This document shows, in pieces, positions 8,474-17,153 of a stretch of 64,000 nucleotides of DNA. A program made the translations under genes and the position numbers. The DNA is from Halanaerobiales bacterium (GTDB lineage: Bacteria; Bacillota; Halanaerobiia; Halanaerobiales; DTU029). The stretch spans positions 23,823-87,822 of the forward strand of contig JAKSCG010000093.1 of NCBI GenBank assembly GCA_022360715.1, given 5' to 3'. Positions within the stretch are counted from its first letter, which is position 1, and every line of letters begins with the position of its first letter. The notes below the pieces were generated by a model, which saw nothing but the letters and a program-made list of their open reading frames with translations, was not told the origin of the DNA and did no database searches.

Positions 8474-8937
8474 TGGATTTCCGCCTTTCCTAAACCCCTT
8501 TTTTTCAAATAATAGATCAGGGGATAGCCGAGCAGAAAAACTACAGCTGCTTCACTAATAGAAATCTGAATAACGGTTAGCCAGTAGGGCAAATCAAATA
8601 AAATCTTTAAATAGATACTAATTAAAAATCCGTTAAAGACGATCGGGCTTAAATAGGCCAGGATACTGGCCCGGAAATAATAAGTAAAATAGGCGGCAAT
8701 TAAGGTAACCAGGCTACCACCAATTATATCGACCAGGCCTAGTCCACCAAAGATATTGGAGATTAGTACCCCAATAAAAAGGGCGGGGATGGCCTCCGGA
8801 TAAAGAATCGGTAAAACTGTCAGCGCCTCAGCCGCCCTAAACTGTAGGGGACCGAAACTAACCGGAGCCAAAAGATAGGTAATAACGATATAGATGCCGG
8901 CAATCATAGCCCCCCGGGTTATTTTTAACGAATTCAT
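8470..8937 (-). CDS. queT: QueT-family transporter (substrate-binding ECF component)
   Basis: A 155-residue integral membrane protein with five or so hydrophobic segments. Seen: PVSFGPLQFRAAEALTVLPI near the N-terminus, the signature stretch of QueT proteins thought to bring in queuosine precursors through an ECF transporter, and FGGLGLVDIIGGSL after it. No ECF ATPase or T component is in the window; such S components normally share a distant module. Only 9 nt separate it from rnhB, so there is no room for the preQ1 riboswitch that often precedes this gene. Confidence 0.8.
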   Translation of the reverse strand: MNSLKITRGAMIAGIYIVITYLLAPVSFGPLQFRAAEALTVLPILYPEAIPALFIGVLISNIFGGLGLVDIIGGSLVTLIAAYFTYYFRASILAYLSPIVFNGFLISIYLKILFDLPYWLTVIQISISEAAVVFLLGYPLIYYLKKRGLGKAEIQ

Positions 8938-8946
8938 TTTATTCTT

Positions 8947-9882
8947 TTAACCCCCTTTACTGATCTTTTTGAACTGTTTTCGATATACTTTTCTCAATTC
9001 AACCAGGTTTTCGGCGGTAAAAATACTGGAAGCAGCGAGTGTTTCACCCAGTTGGATCAGTTCTTTGGGCTGATCAGTCTGTAAAATTTGATTTTTTGTC
9101 TTGATATAATTATATTTATTAACAATGGAAAAGGTAAAACGGTGCAGAGAAGAAGGACCATACTGCTTCAAGGCTTCAATATGTTCTTTGGTTCCATAAC
9201 CCTTGTTTCTGATTAACCCATACTGGGGATATTGCTGGTGATACTCTTCCAACAAACGATCCCTGGTCACTTTGGCAACAATTGAGGCCGCAGCGATTGC
9301 ATTTACTTTTCGATCTCCATCAATTACTGTTTCTTGCTTGAGCGAACAATGGGGAATTTTGCAATTACCATCAATTAAAAGATATTCCGGTAAGGGCACC
9401 AAGCTCCGTACCGCTTTTCTCATCGCCTCAAAGGTTGCCTGAAGTATATTGAGCTGATCGATCGTGTGATTATCAACTATTCCCGTCCCTACTGCCAGTG
9501 CTTGCTGACTAATTAAAGCAAAAAGTCTTTCCCGTTCTTCAACGGTCAGGTTTTTGGAATCGTCAAGTCCGAGCAAAGTCTCAGCCGGATCTAGAATAAC
9601 GGCCGCCGCTACCACCGGTCCGGCTAACGGTCCCCGCCCTGCTTCATCGACACCGGCAATCAACTCAAATCCATTCTTTCTTAAAAATGCCTCTTTTTTA
9701 TTTAATAAGTGCCATCGCTCGACCTTAACTCTTTCCAGCTCAATTAAACGACGATATTTTTTCGCTAAATCCCGGACCCCTTTGCGGGGGTCCTTTTGTA
9801 GGTTAGATATTACCTTTTCATCAACTTCAATCGTCTCTAAATACTTTTCCAACTGTTTAATACTATATTTGGCACAATCCAA
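8947..9882 (-). CDS. rnhB: Ribonuclease HII
   Basis: Removes RNA from RNA-DNA hybrids and single ribonucleotides from DNA. The 311-residue protein has a Firmicute-style N-terminal extension (about 70 residues), then AGVDEAGRGPLAGP with the DE pair, LDDSKNL, LIDGN with a catalytic Asp and AASIVAKVTRD. After GYGTKEHIEAL and HRFTF an extra charged tail of about 55 residues makes it longer than the roughly 255 residues of B. subtilis RnhB. It lies 5 nt behind rbgA, as in many Firmicutes. The tail has no function I recognise. Confidence 0.93.
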   Translation of the reverse strand: MDCAKYSIKQLEKYLETIEVDEKVISNLQKDPRKGVRDLAKKYRRLIELERVKVERWHLLNKKEAFLRKNGFELIAGVDEAGRGPLAGPVVAAAVILDPAETLLGLDDSKNLTVEERERLFALISQQALAVGTGIVDNHTIDQLNILQATFEAMRKAVRSLVPLPEYLLIDGNCKIPHCSLKQETVIDGDRKVNAIAAASIVAKVTRDRLLEEYHQQYPQYGLIRNKGYGTKEHIEALKQYGPSSLHRFTFSIVNKYNYIKTKNQILQTDQPKELIQLGETLAASSIFTAENLVELRKVYRKQFKKISKGG

Positions 9883-9887
9883 TTTTT

Positions 9888-10736
9888 TTAAGCCTCCATA
9901 ACTGGTTTTTCCAGTGTTACCGGTCCTAATTTACCTTTTCTAAACTCATTAATGAGGGTTTTACTGGCCCGGTCACGGTCAATCCGGCCCCCACTGCACA
10001 AACAGCCCCGTTTTTTCCCGATCAGCGCAAGGATATCATCAGGTTGATTGCTCACCAACTTAATTTGATAGGTCCGGGACAAGATATCCGGATCGATATT
10101 AAGTAAATACTCGATCAGCTTATAGGCAGCCAGTTCCTGATCAAAAATATCATCACTGATCGCACCGGTCAGCGCCAATTTATAGCCGACATCTTCATCA
10201 CCAAATTTAGGCCAGAGGATACCGGGAGTATCGAGAAGCTGGATCTCGTCCCCGACCCCAATCCATTGTCTCCCCCGGGTAACACCCGGCTTATTACCGG
10301 TTTTAGCCATACTGCTTCCTGTTAAAGTATTGATCAAAGCAGATTTGCCGACATTGGGGATCCCGATGATCATGATCCGGATCTCCCTGCTTTTTCTCCC
10401 TTTTTTAAGGACCCGGCTGTTGATTTGAGCCCCGGTTTGCCTAATTAAGGCCAGTAAACTGCTAATCCCTTCCCCTTTGAGCGCATTAACGGCAATCGAA
10501 GGATATTTTTGCTGAAAATGCCGTAACCATAAACACGTCAGGTCATCAGCAGCCAAATCCTTTTTGTTTAGTGCAATTATTCGTTCTTTAGTATGTAAAA
10601 GTTCATCGAGGGCAGGATTCTGACTGCTGCCCGGAATCCTGGCATCCAGTATCTCAATTACCAGATCAACCAGTTTAAGATCAGCACGCAAAATTCTCTT
10701 GGCCTTGGCCATATGGCCCGGATACCATTGGATCAT
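9888..10736 (-). CDS. rbgA: Ribosome biogenesis GTPase RbgA/YlqF
   Basis: Circularly permuted GTPase needed for late assembly of the 50S subunit. Order seen: G4 NKKDL (about residue 60), G1 GIPNVGKSALIN (about 125), G3 DTPGILWP, and a C-terminal domain. The N-terminus MIQWYPGHMAKAK is the family hallmark, so the start is placed at 10736, with GGAGGGATTTG directly upstream. The gene follows rplS, whose product is a 50S protein, and precedes rnhB. Confidence 0.93.
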   Translation of the reverse strand: MIQWYPGHMAKAKRILRADLKLVDLVIEILDARIPGSSQNPALDELLHTKERIIALNKKDLAADDLTCLWLRHFQQKYPSIAVNALKGEGISSLLALIRQTGAQINSRVLKKGRKSREIRIMIIGIPNVGKSALINTLTGSSMAKTGNKPGVTRGRQWIGVGDEIQLLDTPGILWPKFGDEDVGYKLALTGAISDDIFDQELAAYKLIEYLLNIDPDILSRTYQIKLVSNQPDDILALIGKKRGCLCSGGRIDRDRASKTLINEFRKGKLGPVTLEKPVMEA

Positions 10737-10759
10737 CAAATCCCTCCACATAATCTAAG

Positions 10760-10788
10760 AAAAAAGGGTGAAAGGAAACCCTCACCCC
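10760..10788 (-). terminator. Rho-independent terminator after rplS
   Basis: On the minus strand GGGTGA and TCACCC form a short stem around a 10-nt loop, followed by six T. It sits between rplS and rbgA and is likely to be partial, since no separate promoter for rbgA is obvious. Confidence 0.6.
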
Positions 10789-10794
10789 TGTTTC

Positions 10795-11142
10795 TTAATT
10801 CCGTTTTTCCTTAATTCGGGCCGCTTTCCCTTTTCTGTCCCTTAAGTAATACAATTTGGCTCTTCTGACCGCACCACGTCGAAGGACTGTTATACTGGCA
10901 ATTTTGGGAGAGTGAACCGGGAAGGTCCTTTCTACACCAAAGCCGTGCGAAACCTTACGGACTGTAAAGGATTCTCTTGCTCCCCCCCCTTGACGTTTTA
11001 TCACAACACCTTCATAAGGCTGTAAACGTTCTTTTCCACCTTCAACAACCTTAACCATTAAGCGAAGGGTATCACCAGGGGCAAATTCAGGAATATCATC
11101 TCGAAGCTGTGCTTTTTCAATATCGTTAATAATATCGCTCAT
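10795..11142 (-). CDS. rplS: 50S ribosomal protein L19
   Basis: A 115-residue protein at the 30S-50S interface. Seen: [56 protein letters not shown] and [20 protein letters not shown], all typical of L19. Start chosen at 11142 (MSDIIND) because the length then fits the family and GGAGG lies about 10 nt upstream. It has its own promoter (11215-11243) besides likely readthrough from trmD. Confidence 0.95.
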   Translation of the reverse strand: MSDIINDIEKAQLRDDIPEFAPGDTLRLMVKVVEGGKERLQPYEGVVIKRQGGGARESFTVRKVSHGFGVERTFPVHSPKIASITVLRRGAVRRAKLYYLRDRKGKAARIKEKRN

Positions 11143-11214
11143 CCAGCAACTACCTCCTTCCATCAAGCTCTTCCTCTATCTACAATATTAGAAAAGTCAT
11201 TTTACACAAATGGT

Positions 11215-11243
11215 ATTATACCATATCAACCAATAAAAAACAA
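11215..11243 (-). promoter_or_regulatory. Candidate sigma-A promoter of rplS
   Basis: TTGTTT (11243-11238), a 17-nt spacer and a perfect TATAAT (11220-11215). The -10 lies inside the palindrome ATGGTATAATACCAT. Confidence 0.5.
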
Positions 11244-11247
11244 TATT

Positions 11248-11832
11248 TCAGGCCCACCATTCTTCAGCAAGCAGCCGATCCAGGATTATGGAAACGGCAC
11301 TCCGGACAGAAAGGTGGTTAAAATTACCCCGGCCATAAACTGGTTCCAAAATATAATTACATAAAGCAAGGGTTTCTTCGGTTAACCCCCAGCCAGTTCC
11401 AAATATTAGCAAAAAAGCCCGGGTGGAATTAAAGATACTCTTCCGAATCTCTCGATAAGATACAGCATGCTCCAAGGGTTTGGCATCAGTAGCAATTAAG
11501 ATGGGTTTTTGTGCTGTCTCCGCTTCGATCTTTTTAACGACCTCATCCAGGCTACTGGCGATTTTCAGCACTGAAAAAGCTTCCTGCCGATTAACATTAT
11601 ATTCAGCGCCATAATCACTTGTCCAGTACTTGCTCATTCTTCTAATCAATGCCTGCTGTGATTTTAAGGGGTTGACCACATAATAACCTTTGATATTATA
11701 GGTTTTACCGGCCCTGGCAATATCATGAAGGTCCATATTTGTAACGGTAGTTGTGATCTTCTCCCCCCGTTTGTTATAGATCGGGGAGTGTAACAATCCT
11801 ACATAAACATTAGCTTCCAATCTTCCCATCAT
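11248..11832 (-). CDS. SAM-dependent RNA methyltransferase of the trmD-associated family (PF09936-like)
   Basis: About 194 residues, with [14 protein letters not shown] at the N-terminus, [20 protein letters not shown], and a C-terminal knot-like region [10 protein letters not shown] then [20 protein letters not shown]. That layout is the SPOUT-like family found between trmD and rplS in Thermotogae and many Firmicutes. The RNA target is unknown to me. The first codons overlap trmD by 23 nt. GTG at 11838 or ATG at 11829 are alternative starts; AGGTGA precedes the ATG pair. Confidence 0.82.
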   Translation of the reverse strand: MMGRLEANVYVGLLHSPIYNKRGEKITTTVTNMDLHDIARAGKTYNIKGYYVVNPLKSQQALIRRMSKYWTSDYGAEYNVNRQEAFSVLKIASSLDEVVKKIEAETAQKPILIATDAKPLEHAVSYREIRKSIFNSTRAFLLIFGTGWGLTEETLALCNYILEPVYGRGNFNHLSVRSAVSIILDRLLAEEWWA

Positions 11833-12574
11833 TTTCACCTGCTAATTCTTCCTTAAGCTCTTGCAGGAGTTCTCGCTCCTCAACAGTAAGTTTTTTAATT
11901 TTGACCAACTCCGGCCGTCTCAATAGTGTCCGCTTTAGGGCTTGCTTGCGTCGCCATCTTTCTATTCGGGCATGATGACCGCTTAATAGGATATCAGGAA
12001 CTTCTCTCCCCCGGAAAGCCCTGGGTCTAGTGTAATGAGGGTAATCGAGCAACCCATTATAAAAGGAATCTTCAATCCTGGATTGCTGGGCGCCGAGAAC
12101 CCCCGGAATCATCCGGGCGATAGCATCTACCAGAACAATCGCCGCCGGCTCACCACCGGTCAAGACATAATCCCCCAGGGAAATCTCCTCACTGACAATC
12201 AGCTCACGAACCCGTTCGTCCACTCCTTCATAGTGACCACAGATTAAGATTAATCCCGAACGGTTACTTAACTCCTTCACTAACCCCTGCTCCAGTTTTC
12301 TCCCCTGTGGACTCAATAAGATTACTGGGGTTTCCTGTCCCCGTTGCTGGGATCTTTCTTCCCAAGCCCGGTAAATTGGGGGTACTTTCATCACCATACC
12401 GGCCCCACCGCCATATGGAGTATCATCGGTGGTCTGGTGTTTATCCAAAGTATAATCCCTGATATTAATTAAGTTTATTTCAATCAAACCTTTTTCCTGT
12501 GCCTTTGCTAACATACTGTGATTAAACGGACCGGAAAACATTGCCGGAAACAGTGTGAGTATATCAAAAAACAT
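11810..12574 (-). CDS. trmD: tRNA (guanine-N1-)-methyltransferase
   Basis: Forms m1G37 in tRNAs to prevent frameshifting. Seen: [12 protein letters not shown] at the N-terminus, [43 protein letters not shown] and YPHYTRP, the TrmD knot signature. The start is ATG at 12574 with GAGGTG 7 nt upstream. Next to rimM and rplS as in most bacteria. Confidence 0.95.
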   Translation of the reverse strand: MFFDILTLFPAMFSGPFNHSMLAKAQEKGLIEINLINIRDYTLDKHQTTDDTPYGGGAGMVMKVPPIYRAWEERSQQRGQETPVILLSPQGRKLEQGLVKELSNRSGLILICGHYEGVDERVRELIVSEEISLGDYVLTGGEPAAIVLVDAIARMIPGVLGAQQSRIEDSFYNGLLDYPHYTRPRAFRGREVPDILLSGHHARIERWRRKQALKRTLLRRPELVKIKKLTVEERELLQELKEELAGENDGKIGS

Positions 12575-12592
12575 CAATTTACACCTCAATAC

Positions 12593-13111
12593 CTATAGCT
12601 CTAGCAAACCAGGGGGCGGATTGATCATTATCCGGGCAGCAGTTTGATCTATTTTGGTGATAATCGCCCGGGCTGCCGGAATCATGTATTCAGCTGATTC
12701 CCCCTTAACCAAAAATATGTCAGTACCGGCATTTTTGATCACTTCGGTTAAACTGCCGAGTTCCCGACCATCTTCGGTCAAGACCTTAAAACCAAGCAAA
12801 TCGTCAATATAGTACTCGCCTTCGGGTAAAGGTAACTTCTCTTCTTCCGGAATCTGAATCAGGTAATTTCGATAGTTCGAAGCCTGCTCCAGGTCATCTA
12901 CTCCGTCTAATTTAAGGATGATAAAATTCTTATAAAAACGAATATATTCGATCTCTTTGCTAATTATCCGGTCACCTTTAACCAGCAAAACCTTGTCCAG
13001 CAACTCAAATCTCTTCGGGTTATCGGTGAGTGGAATCGCCCTAATTTCACCTTTATTACCCTGGTGTTTGGTTATTTTTCCAATACTCACCCGTGTCTTA
13101 TTATTATTCAT
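12593..13111 (-). CDS. rimM: 16S rRNA processing protein RimM
   Basis: A 172-residue 30S maturation factor that binds S19. N-terminal barrel with IGKITKHQGNKGEIR and a PRC-barrel C-terminal half with YYIDDLLGFKVLTEDG and MIPAARAIITKID. Lies between khpA and trmD in the usual order. Confidence 0.93.
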   Translation of the reverse strand: MNNNKTRVSIGKITKHQGNKGEIRAIPLTDNPKRFELLDKVLLVKGDRIISKEIEYIRFYKNFIILKLDGVDDLEQASNYRNYLIQIPEEEKLPLPEGEYYIDDLLGFKVLTEDGRELGSLTEVIKNAGTDIFLVKGESAEYMIPAARAIITKIDQTAARIMINPPPGLLEL

Positions 13112-13141
13112 TAATTACTCACGGCTCTCTTCAGCAACAGG

Positions 13142-13375
13142 CTAATTTTCCTGAATATCAACAATTACTTTTTTGCCTTCTTTGGTAGCTGCAGCTTTTA
13201 CTACCGTCCGGATCGCCCGGGCAATCCTGCCCTGTTTTCCGATAATTTTACCCATATCATCGTTAGCCACAGTTACTTCCAATATAACTGACTTTTCACC
13301 TTCTACTTCATTAATACGAACCATATCTGGCTGATCAACTATTGCTCTGGCGATCGTTGCAACCAATTCTTTCAT
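13142..13375 (-). CDS. khpA: KH-domain RNA-binding protein KhpA/YlqC
   Basis: A 77-residue single KH domain with IGKQGRIARAIRTVVKAAA holding the GxxG-type loop. Homologues bind RNA and, in streptococci, influence cell elongation with KhpB. It follows rpsP by 19 nt, the standard Firmicute position. Confidence 0.92.
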   Translation of the reverse strand: MKELVATIARAIVDQPDMVRINEVEGEKSVILEVTVANDDMGKIIGKQGRIARAIRTVVKAAATKEGKKVIVDIQEN

Positions 13376-13394
13376 CGGAGTAATTCAACCCCCC

Positions 13395-13670
13395 CTATGC
13401 TTTTTGCTCAATAAATTTGGCTAAAATACCTTCCTTTTTTAACAGGCTTTTGACTGTATTAGAAGGGATGGCACCTTCCTTCAGCCATTTCAACGCTTTT
13501 TCTTCATTAATATTGACGGTAGCAGGTTCAGTCGTAGGATTATAGTAGCCCAATTCCTCAATAAAACGGCCGTCACGAGGCTTTCTGGAATCAGCGACCA
13601 CCAGGCGGTACGAAGCATTCCGCTTACTCCCCATTCGTCTTAAACGGATCTTAACTGACAATTTTTTCAC
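13395..13670 (-). CDS. rpsP: 30S ribosomal protein S16
   Basis: A 91-residue protein: [20 protein letters not shown] at the start, [20 protein letters not shown] next. Usual length and neighbours (ffh upstream, khpA downstream). GGGAGG-type ribosome site upstream of ATG 13670. Confidence 0.96.
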   Translation of the reverse strand: MKKLSVKIRLRRMGSKRNASYRLVVADSRKPRDGRFIEELGYYNPTTEPATVNINEEKALKWLKEGAIPSNTVKSLLKKEGILAKFIEQKA

Positions 13671-13692
13671 CTCCCTTCAAAAGTAACGACGA

Positions 13693-15036
13693 TTAATTAA
13701 AAAAAGGTAACTTTCTCAACCCTTTCATCTTGCCATTCGACATATCACTAAATTGTTTCATCATCTTTTTAGTCTGTTTAAATTGCTTTAATAAACGGTT
13801 GATTTCCTGGATACTGGTTCCGCTCCCCCGGGCAATCCGTTTTCTCCGGCTGCCGTTAATAATCTCCGGGCTCCGCCTTTCCTGGGGAGTCATTGAGTTT
13901 ATAATGGCCGCAATATGATCAAGCTGTTTTTCATCAACCTGAAGATTCTTAAGCTGATTGGCCCCTGCAATTCCCGGTATCATCCCGAGGATTTGGTCAA
14001 GGGGACCCATATTGCGGACCTGTTCCATCTGTTCAATAAAATCCTCCAGGGTAAATTCATTCTGGCGCAGCTTTTCCTCCAGACTCAAAGCCTTTTGTAA
14101 ATCCATATTGGCCTCAGCCTTTTCAATCAAACTAAGTACATCCCCCATCCCCAGGATCCGCGAGGACATTCGATCAGGATGGAAAGCCTCAAGGGCATCC
14201 ATTTTCTCGCCCATTCCCACAAATTTAATCGGTTTCCCGGTAACAGCCTTAATTGACAGGGCGGCGCCACCACGGGCATCACCATCTAGTTTGGTTAAAA
14301 TTACCCCATCGATCCCGAGGGTTTGATCAAAGTTTTGAGCTACATTGACCGCATCTTGACCGGTCATTGAATCCACTACCAGTAAGATTTGATCGGGATT
14401 AATTTTCGCTTTAATCCCCTTCAGCTCATCCATCATCTTCTGATCAATATGAAGCCTACCGGCCGTATCCAGGATCACCAGATCGTGATTATTGGAAGTA
14501 GCATAGCTGAGCGCTGCTTTTGCAATATCAATTGGATTTTTCTGATCACCCATCGTAAAAACAGGGATGGCCAGCCGTTCTCCTAATATCTGCAACTGTT
14601 TAATCGCAGCCGGTCGATAAATATCTCCCGCTACCAACAGGGGCTGTTTCCCTTGTTTTTGTAAATATTTACCGAGTTTACCAACACTGGTCGTTTTACC
14701 GGCTCCCTGTAATCCAACCAGCATCAGGATAGTCGGCGATTTAGCGGCAAACTCTAGCTCGCTTTTACTCCCACCCATTAACTGGGTTAATTCATCATTA
14801 ACTATCTTGATGACCTGTTGTCCCGGTGTCAGGCTTTCCATTACCGTTGAACCAACTGCCCTTTCCTGAACCTTCCCAACAAAGTCTTTGACAACTTTAT
14901 AATTAACATCAGCTTCCAGCAGGGCTAACTTAACTTCTTTCAGGGCCGCCTGAACATCTTTTTCGGTCAGTTTACCTTTACCCCGTAGTTTTTTAAAGGT
15001 AGCCTGAAGTTTTTCGGCCAGGTTCTGAAAAACCAT
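13693..15036 (-). CDS. ffh: Signal recognition particle protein Ffh
   Basis: The 447-residue GTPase that binds 4.5S RNA and signal sequences. N domain, then G domain with GLQGAGKTTSVGKL, DTAGRLHID and TKLDGDARGGAAL, then a methionine-rich M domain with RRKRIARGSGTSIQEINRLL and a Met-dense C-terminus. Behind ylxM, with ftsY (its receptor) in the same block, so the targeting machinery is made together. Confidence 0.96.
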   Translation of the reverse strand: MVFQNLAEKLQATFKKLRGKGKLTEKDVQAALKEVKLALLEADVNYKVVKDFVGKVQERAVGSTVMESLTPGQQVIKIVNDELTQLMGGSKSELEFAAKSPTILMLVGLQGAGKTTSVGKLGKYLQKQGKQPLLVAGDIYRPAAIKQLQILGERLAIPVFTMGDQKNPIDIAKAALSYATSNNHDLVILDTAGRLHIDQKMMDELKGIKAKINPDQILLVVDSMTGQDAVNVAQNFDQTLGIDGVILTKLDGDARGGAALSIKAVTGKPIKFVGMGEKMDALEAFHPDRMSSRILGMGDVLSLIEKAEANMDLQKALSLEEKLRQNEFTLEDFIEQMEQVRNMGPLDQILGMIPGIAGANQLKNLQVDEKQLDHIAAIINSMTPQERRSPEIINGSRRKRIARGSGTSIQEINRLLKQFKQTKKMMKQFSDMSNGKMKGLRKLPFFN

Positions 15037-15060
15037 ACTTTCCCCTCCTCAACTCGCTTT

Positions 15061-15402
15061 TTATAAAGCTTCTTTGATTCCTTTCAGCTTCTTGGTTAAC
15101 TCTTCTCTGATCTGGGGGTTAATCTCCTGTCCCTGTATATATTCGGCAAAGCCTTCCAGCCCTTCCTTAAGATTGGTATATTTTTTAACTAACTGTAGTT
15201 TTTTCTCATAATCCCTGAGCAGTTCTTCTCCCCGCTGGAGGTGATCATATACCCCCTGCCGACTGATCGCCAGCCGTTCGGCAATCTCACCGAGGGAGAG
15301 GTCGTCATAATAATAAAGCGTCATTGTCTCTTGCTGTTTATCGGTAAGGAGTTTCCCATAAAAATCAAATAAAAAACCAATTTCAACCATCTTTTCTAAC
15401 AA
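15061..15402 (-). CDS. ylxM: YlxM/UPF0122 helix-turn-helix protein
   Basis: A 113-residue protein with a sigma-like HTH (LGEIAERLAISRQGVYDHLQR) known to accompany ffh and to act as an SRP-linked factor. Start assigned to a TTG at 15402: it gives the family-like N-terminus MLEKMVEIG, and AGGTGA lies 5 nt upstream; the in-frame GTG at 15411 has no ribosome site of its own. A TTGACA-N17-TAAACT promoter precedes it. Confidence 0.9.
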   Translation of the reverse strand: MLEKMVEIGFLFDFYGKLLTDKQQETMTLYYYDDLSLGEIAERLAISRQGVYDHLQRGEELLRDYEKKLQLVKKYTNLKEGLEGFAEYIQGQEINPQIREELTKKLKGIKEAL

Positions 15403-15447
15403 AAAAATCACCTGCTGAGTGTTAAGGATAATAGCTTTACAGATGAT

Positions 15448-15476
15448 AGTTTACTATATTAGCGGTATTCTGTCAA
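15448..15476 (-). promoter_or_regulatory. Sigma-A promoter of ylxM-ffh
   Basis: TTGACA (15476-15471), 17-nt spacer, TAAACT (15453-15448). It overlaps the decayed 3' end of the peptide-binding pseudogene, so this promoter may have arisen or been kept at the scar. Confidence 0.62.
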
Positions 15477-15858
15477 GAAAAAAATCATCCGGTCAAAATA
15501 CAACTTTACACTCTCAGCATTAAAGACGGTTCCGTCGGAAAATTTAACATCATCACGGAGATGAAAGGTATAGACCAGACCGTCAGCAGAAACTGCCCAT
15601 CTCTCCGCAAGACAGGGGGAAATTTGGCCGTCCCTATACTCAACTAAATGGCTGATAAAAATTATTGATGTAATAATGGTAAGTGAATGAATTACCATAC
15701 TCCGGACCGTAGATTGCGGCAAAGCCCCCGTCAAAACTAGAGCTCTCACCGATAACGATCATTTTTTCCCGGACTGACTCTTCGCGATTGGTGCATCCGG
15801 CCACTATACTGATCATAAGTACAAGCACGATTACCAGAGTAAGTAGTTTTTTGTTCAT
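15459..15858 (-). pseudogene. Truncated, frameshifted peptide ABC-transporter binding protein (SBP family 5)
   Basis: The first part begins MNKKLLTLVIVL and has a lipobox ISIVAGC, so it was a lipoprotein; it stops at 15640. The reading then continues in another frame with LVEYRDGQISPCLAERW, SADGLVYTFHLRDDVKF and GTVFNAESVKLYFDRM, the first conserved block of oligopeptide-binding proteins, before a stop at 15459. Only about 130 of the usual 500-600 residues remain. The frameshift lies near 15640-15660. The fragment interrupts the usual ftsY-ylxM spacing. Confidence 0.78.
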
Positions 15859-15878
15859 AATGAAATTTCTCCTTTCAA

Positions 15879-16115
15879 TCACTCCTTAGCATTTAAAATA
15901 AAATCCCAACCGGCAATAAAGAATCTTCTCCACTGTCTGATGTAAGTCTCTGCTGCTGCCTTGCTCATATCATGAATAACAGTTTCAAATTCCCGTTTAA
16001 TATCCTGGGGCAGGGCATCAAAACCGGTCTGTCCGGCTAAAAAAAGCTCTTTTAACCCCTGCACAACCGGCTCGACTAAGGACTTAAATAATGATTCTTT
16101 AGCCGGATTTGTCAA
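15879..16115 (-). CDS. Short hypothetical protein or remnant
   Basis: A 78-codon frame beginning with TTG right after the ftsY terminator and ending 20 nt before the pseudogene start. The product is amphipathic (LFKSLVEPVVQGLKELF, ETVIHDMSKAAAETYIRQW). The ribosome site is weak (AGGG) and an in-frame stop lies just upstream, so it may be the left-over end of a larger gene. I do not recognise it. Confidence 0.3.
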   Translation of the reverse strand: MTNPAKESLFKSLVEPVVQGLKELFLAGQTGFDALPQDIKREFETVIHDMSKAAAETYIRQWRRFFIAGWDFILNAKE

Positions 16116-16125
16116 GAAACCCTAA

Positions 16126-16146
16126 AAAAAAGCCCCCGTTGCCGGG
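16126..16146 (-). terminator. Terminator after ftsY
   Basis: Minus strand CCCCG-GCAA-CGGGG followed by C and eight or more T, starting a few bases after the ftsY stop. A T-rich run on the other side could make it work in both directions. Confidence 0.82.
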
Positions 16147-16152
16147 GTTTTT

Positions 16153-17133
16153 TTATTCACTAAAAAGTGCTTCAATAAATTCATCTGGTTTGAAATCCTG
16201 TAAATCCTCTGCTTGCTCTCCGACACCAATAAGTTTGATCGGAATACCGAGTTCATTCTTAATGGCAATTACGATCCCGCCTTTAGCCGTACCGTCAAGT
16301 TTAGTCAAGGCTATTCCGTCTACATTGACTGCCTCATTAAAAATTTTAGCCTGGTTCATCGCATTTTGACCCGTAGTAGCATCAAGAACAAGCAATACCT
16401 GAGTTTGTGCCGCTACTGCTTCCCGTTCGATTATCCTTCTAACTTTCTTTAATTCTTCCATTAAATTTTTCTGGGTATGGAGCCGGCCGGCCGTATCAAC
16501 GATCAACAACTCTACCTCCCTGGCCCGGGCTGACTGGATCGCATCAAAGGTCACCGCCGCGGCATCAGCGCCCTCCTGTTGAGCAATTATATTGACTCCT
16601 ACTCTCTCTCCCCAGACTTTGAGTTGATCAATCGCCGCAGCTCTAAAGGTATCACCGGCAGCAAGGAGAACCTGTTTGCCCTGACTTTTATAACGCTGAG
16701 CAATTTTAGCAATAGTGGTTGTTTTCCCGGCGCCATTCACCCCTACAACCATTAATATATTGAGACCTGGCTTAATATCAAGCCCGGTAGCTTCATCCTG
16801 TAGTAAGCGGCTCAATTCTTCCTTAAAGACGGAACTAAGCTCAGCCGCTTCACTGATCTTATCCTGCTTTACCCTTTCCTTAAGTTCTTCGATTAGTTTA
16901 ATCGTGGTAGCAACGCCTACATCAGCCTGAATCAAGATCTCTTCAAGTTGCTCAAATAGGTCCTCATTAATTTTACCAGATGAGCTAAATAAGGTTGTAA
17001 CCTGATTAATAAAGTCATTTTTAGTTTTACTCAAGCCCTTTTTTAGTCTGGAAAAAAATCCCTCTTGTTCATTCTTTTCTACTTTAAGCTGCTCTTGCTC
17101 CTGAGCATTTTTTCCTTTAAAAAAATCGATCAT
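16153..17133 (-). CDS. ftsY: Signal recognition particle receptor FtsY
   Basis: A 326-residue SRP receptor GTPase. Short charged N-terminus (typical of Firmicutes), NG domain with GVNGAGKTTTIAKIA, DTAGRLHTQ, TKLDGTAKGG and a GVGEQAEDLQDF ending. It follows the JAB-like gene and smc, and is closed by a strong terminator. Confidence 0.95.
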   Translation of the reverse strand: MIDFFKGKNAQEQEQLKVEKNEQEGFFSRLKKGLSKTKNDFINQVTTLFSSSGKINEDLFEQLEEILIQADVGVATTIKLIEELKERVKQDKISEAAELSSVFKEELSRLLQDEATGLDIKPGLNILMVVGVNGAGKTTTIAKIAQRYKSQGKQVLLAAGDTFRAAAIDQLKVWGERVGVNIIAQQEGADAAAVTFDAIQSARAREVELLIVDTAGRLHTQKNLMEELKKVRRIIEREAVAAQTQVLLVLDATTGQNAMNQAKIFNEAVNVDGIALTKLDGTAKGGIVIAIKNELGIPIKLIGVGEQAEDLQDFKPDEFIEALFSE

Positions 17134-17153
17134 CTCCTGACACCCCTTTTAAC

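Noticed and set aside
8938..8946. preQ1 riboswitch before queT
   Set aside because: Only 9 nt separate rnhB and queT and no pseudoknot-like sequence is present.
9771..9795. GC-rich hairpin GGACCCC...GGGGTCC
   Set aside because: It lies inside rnhB coding sequence and has no T-run; coincidental.
13958..14326. 122-codon plus-strand frame opposite ffh
   Set aside because: Mirror of a certain gene; no ribosome site and no family resemblance.
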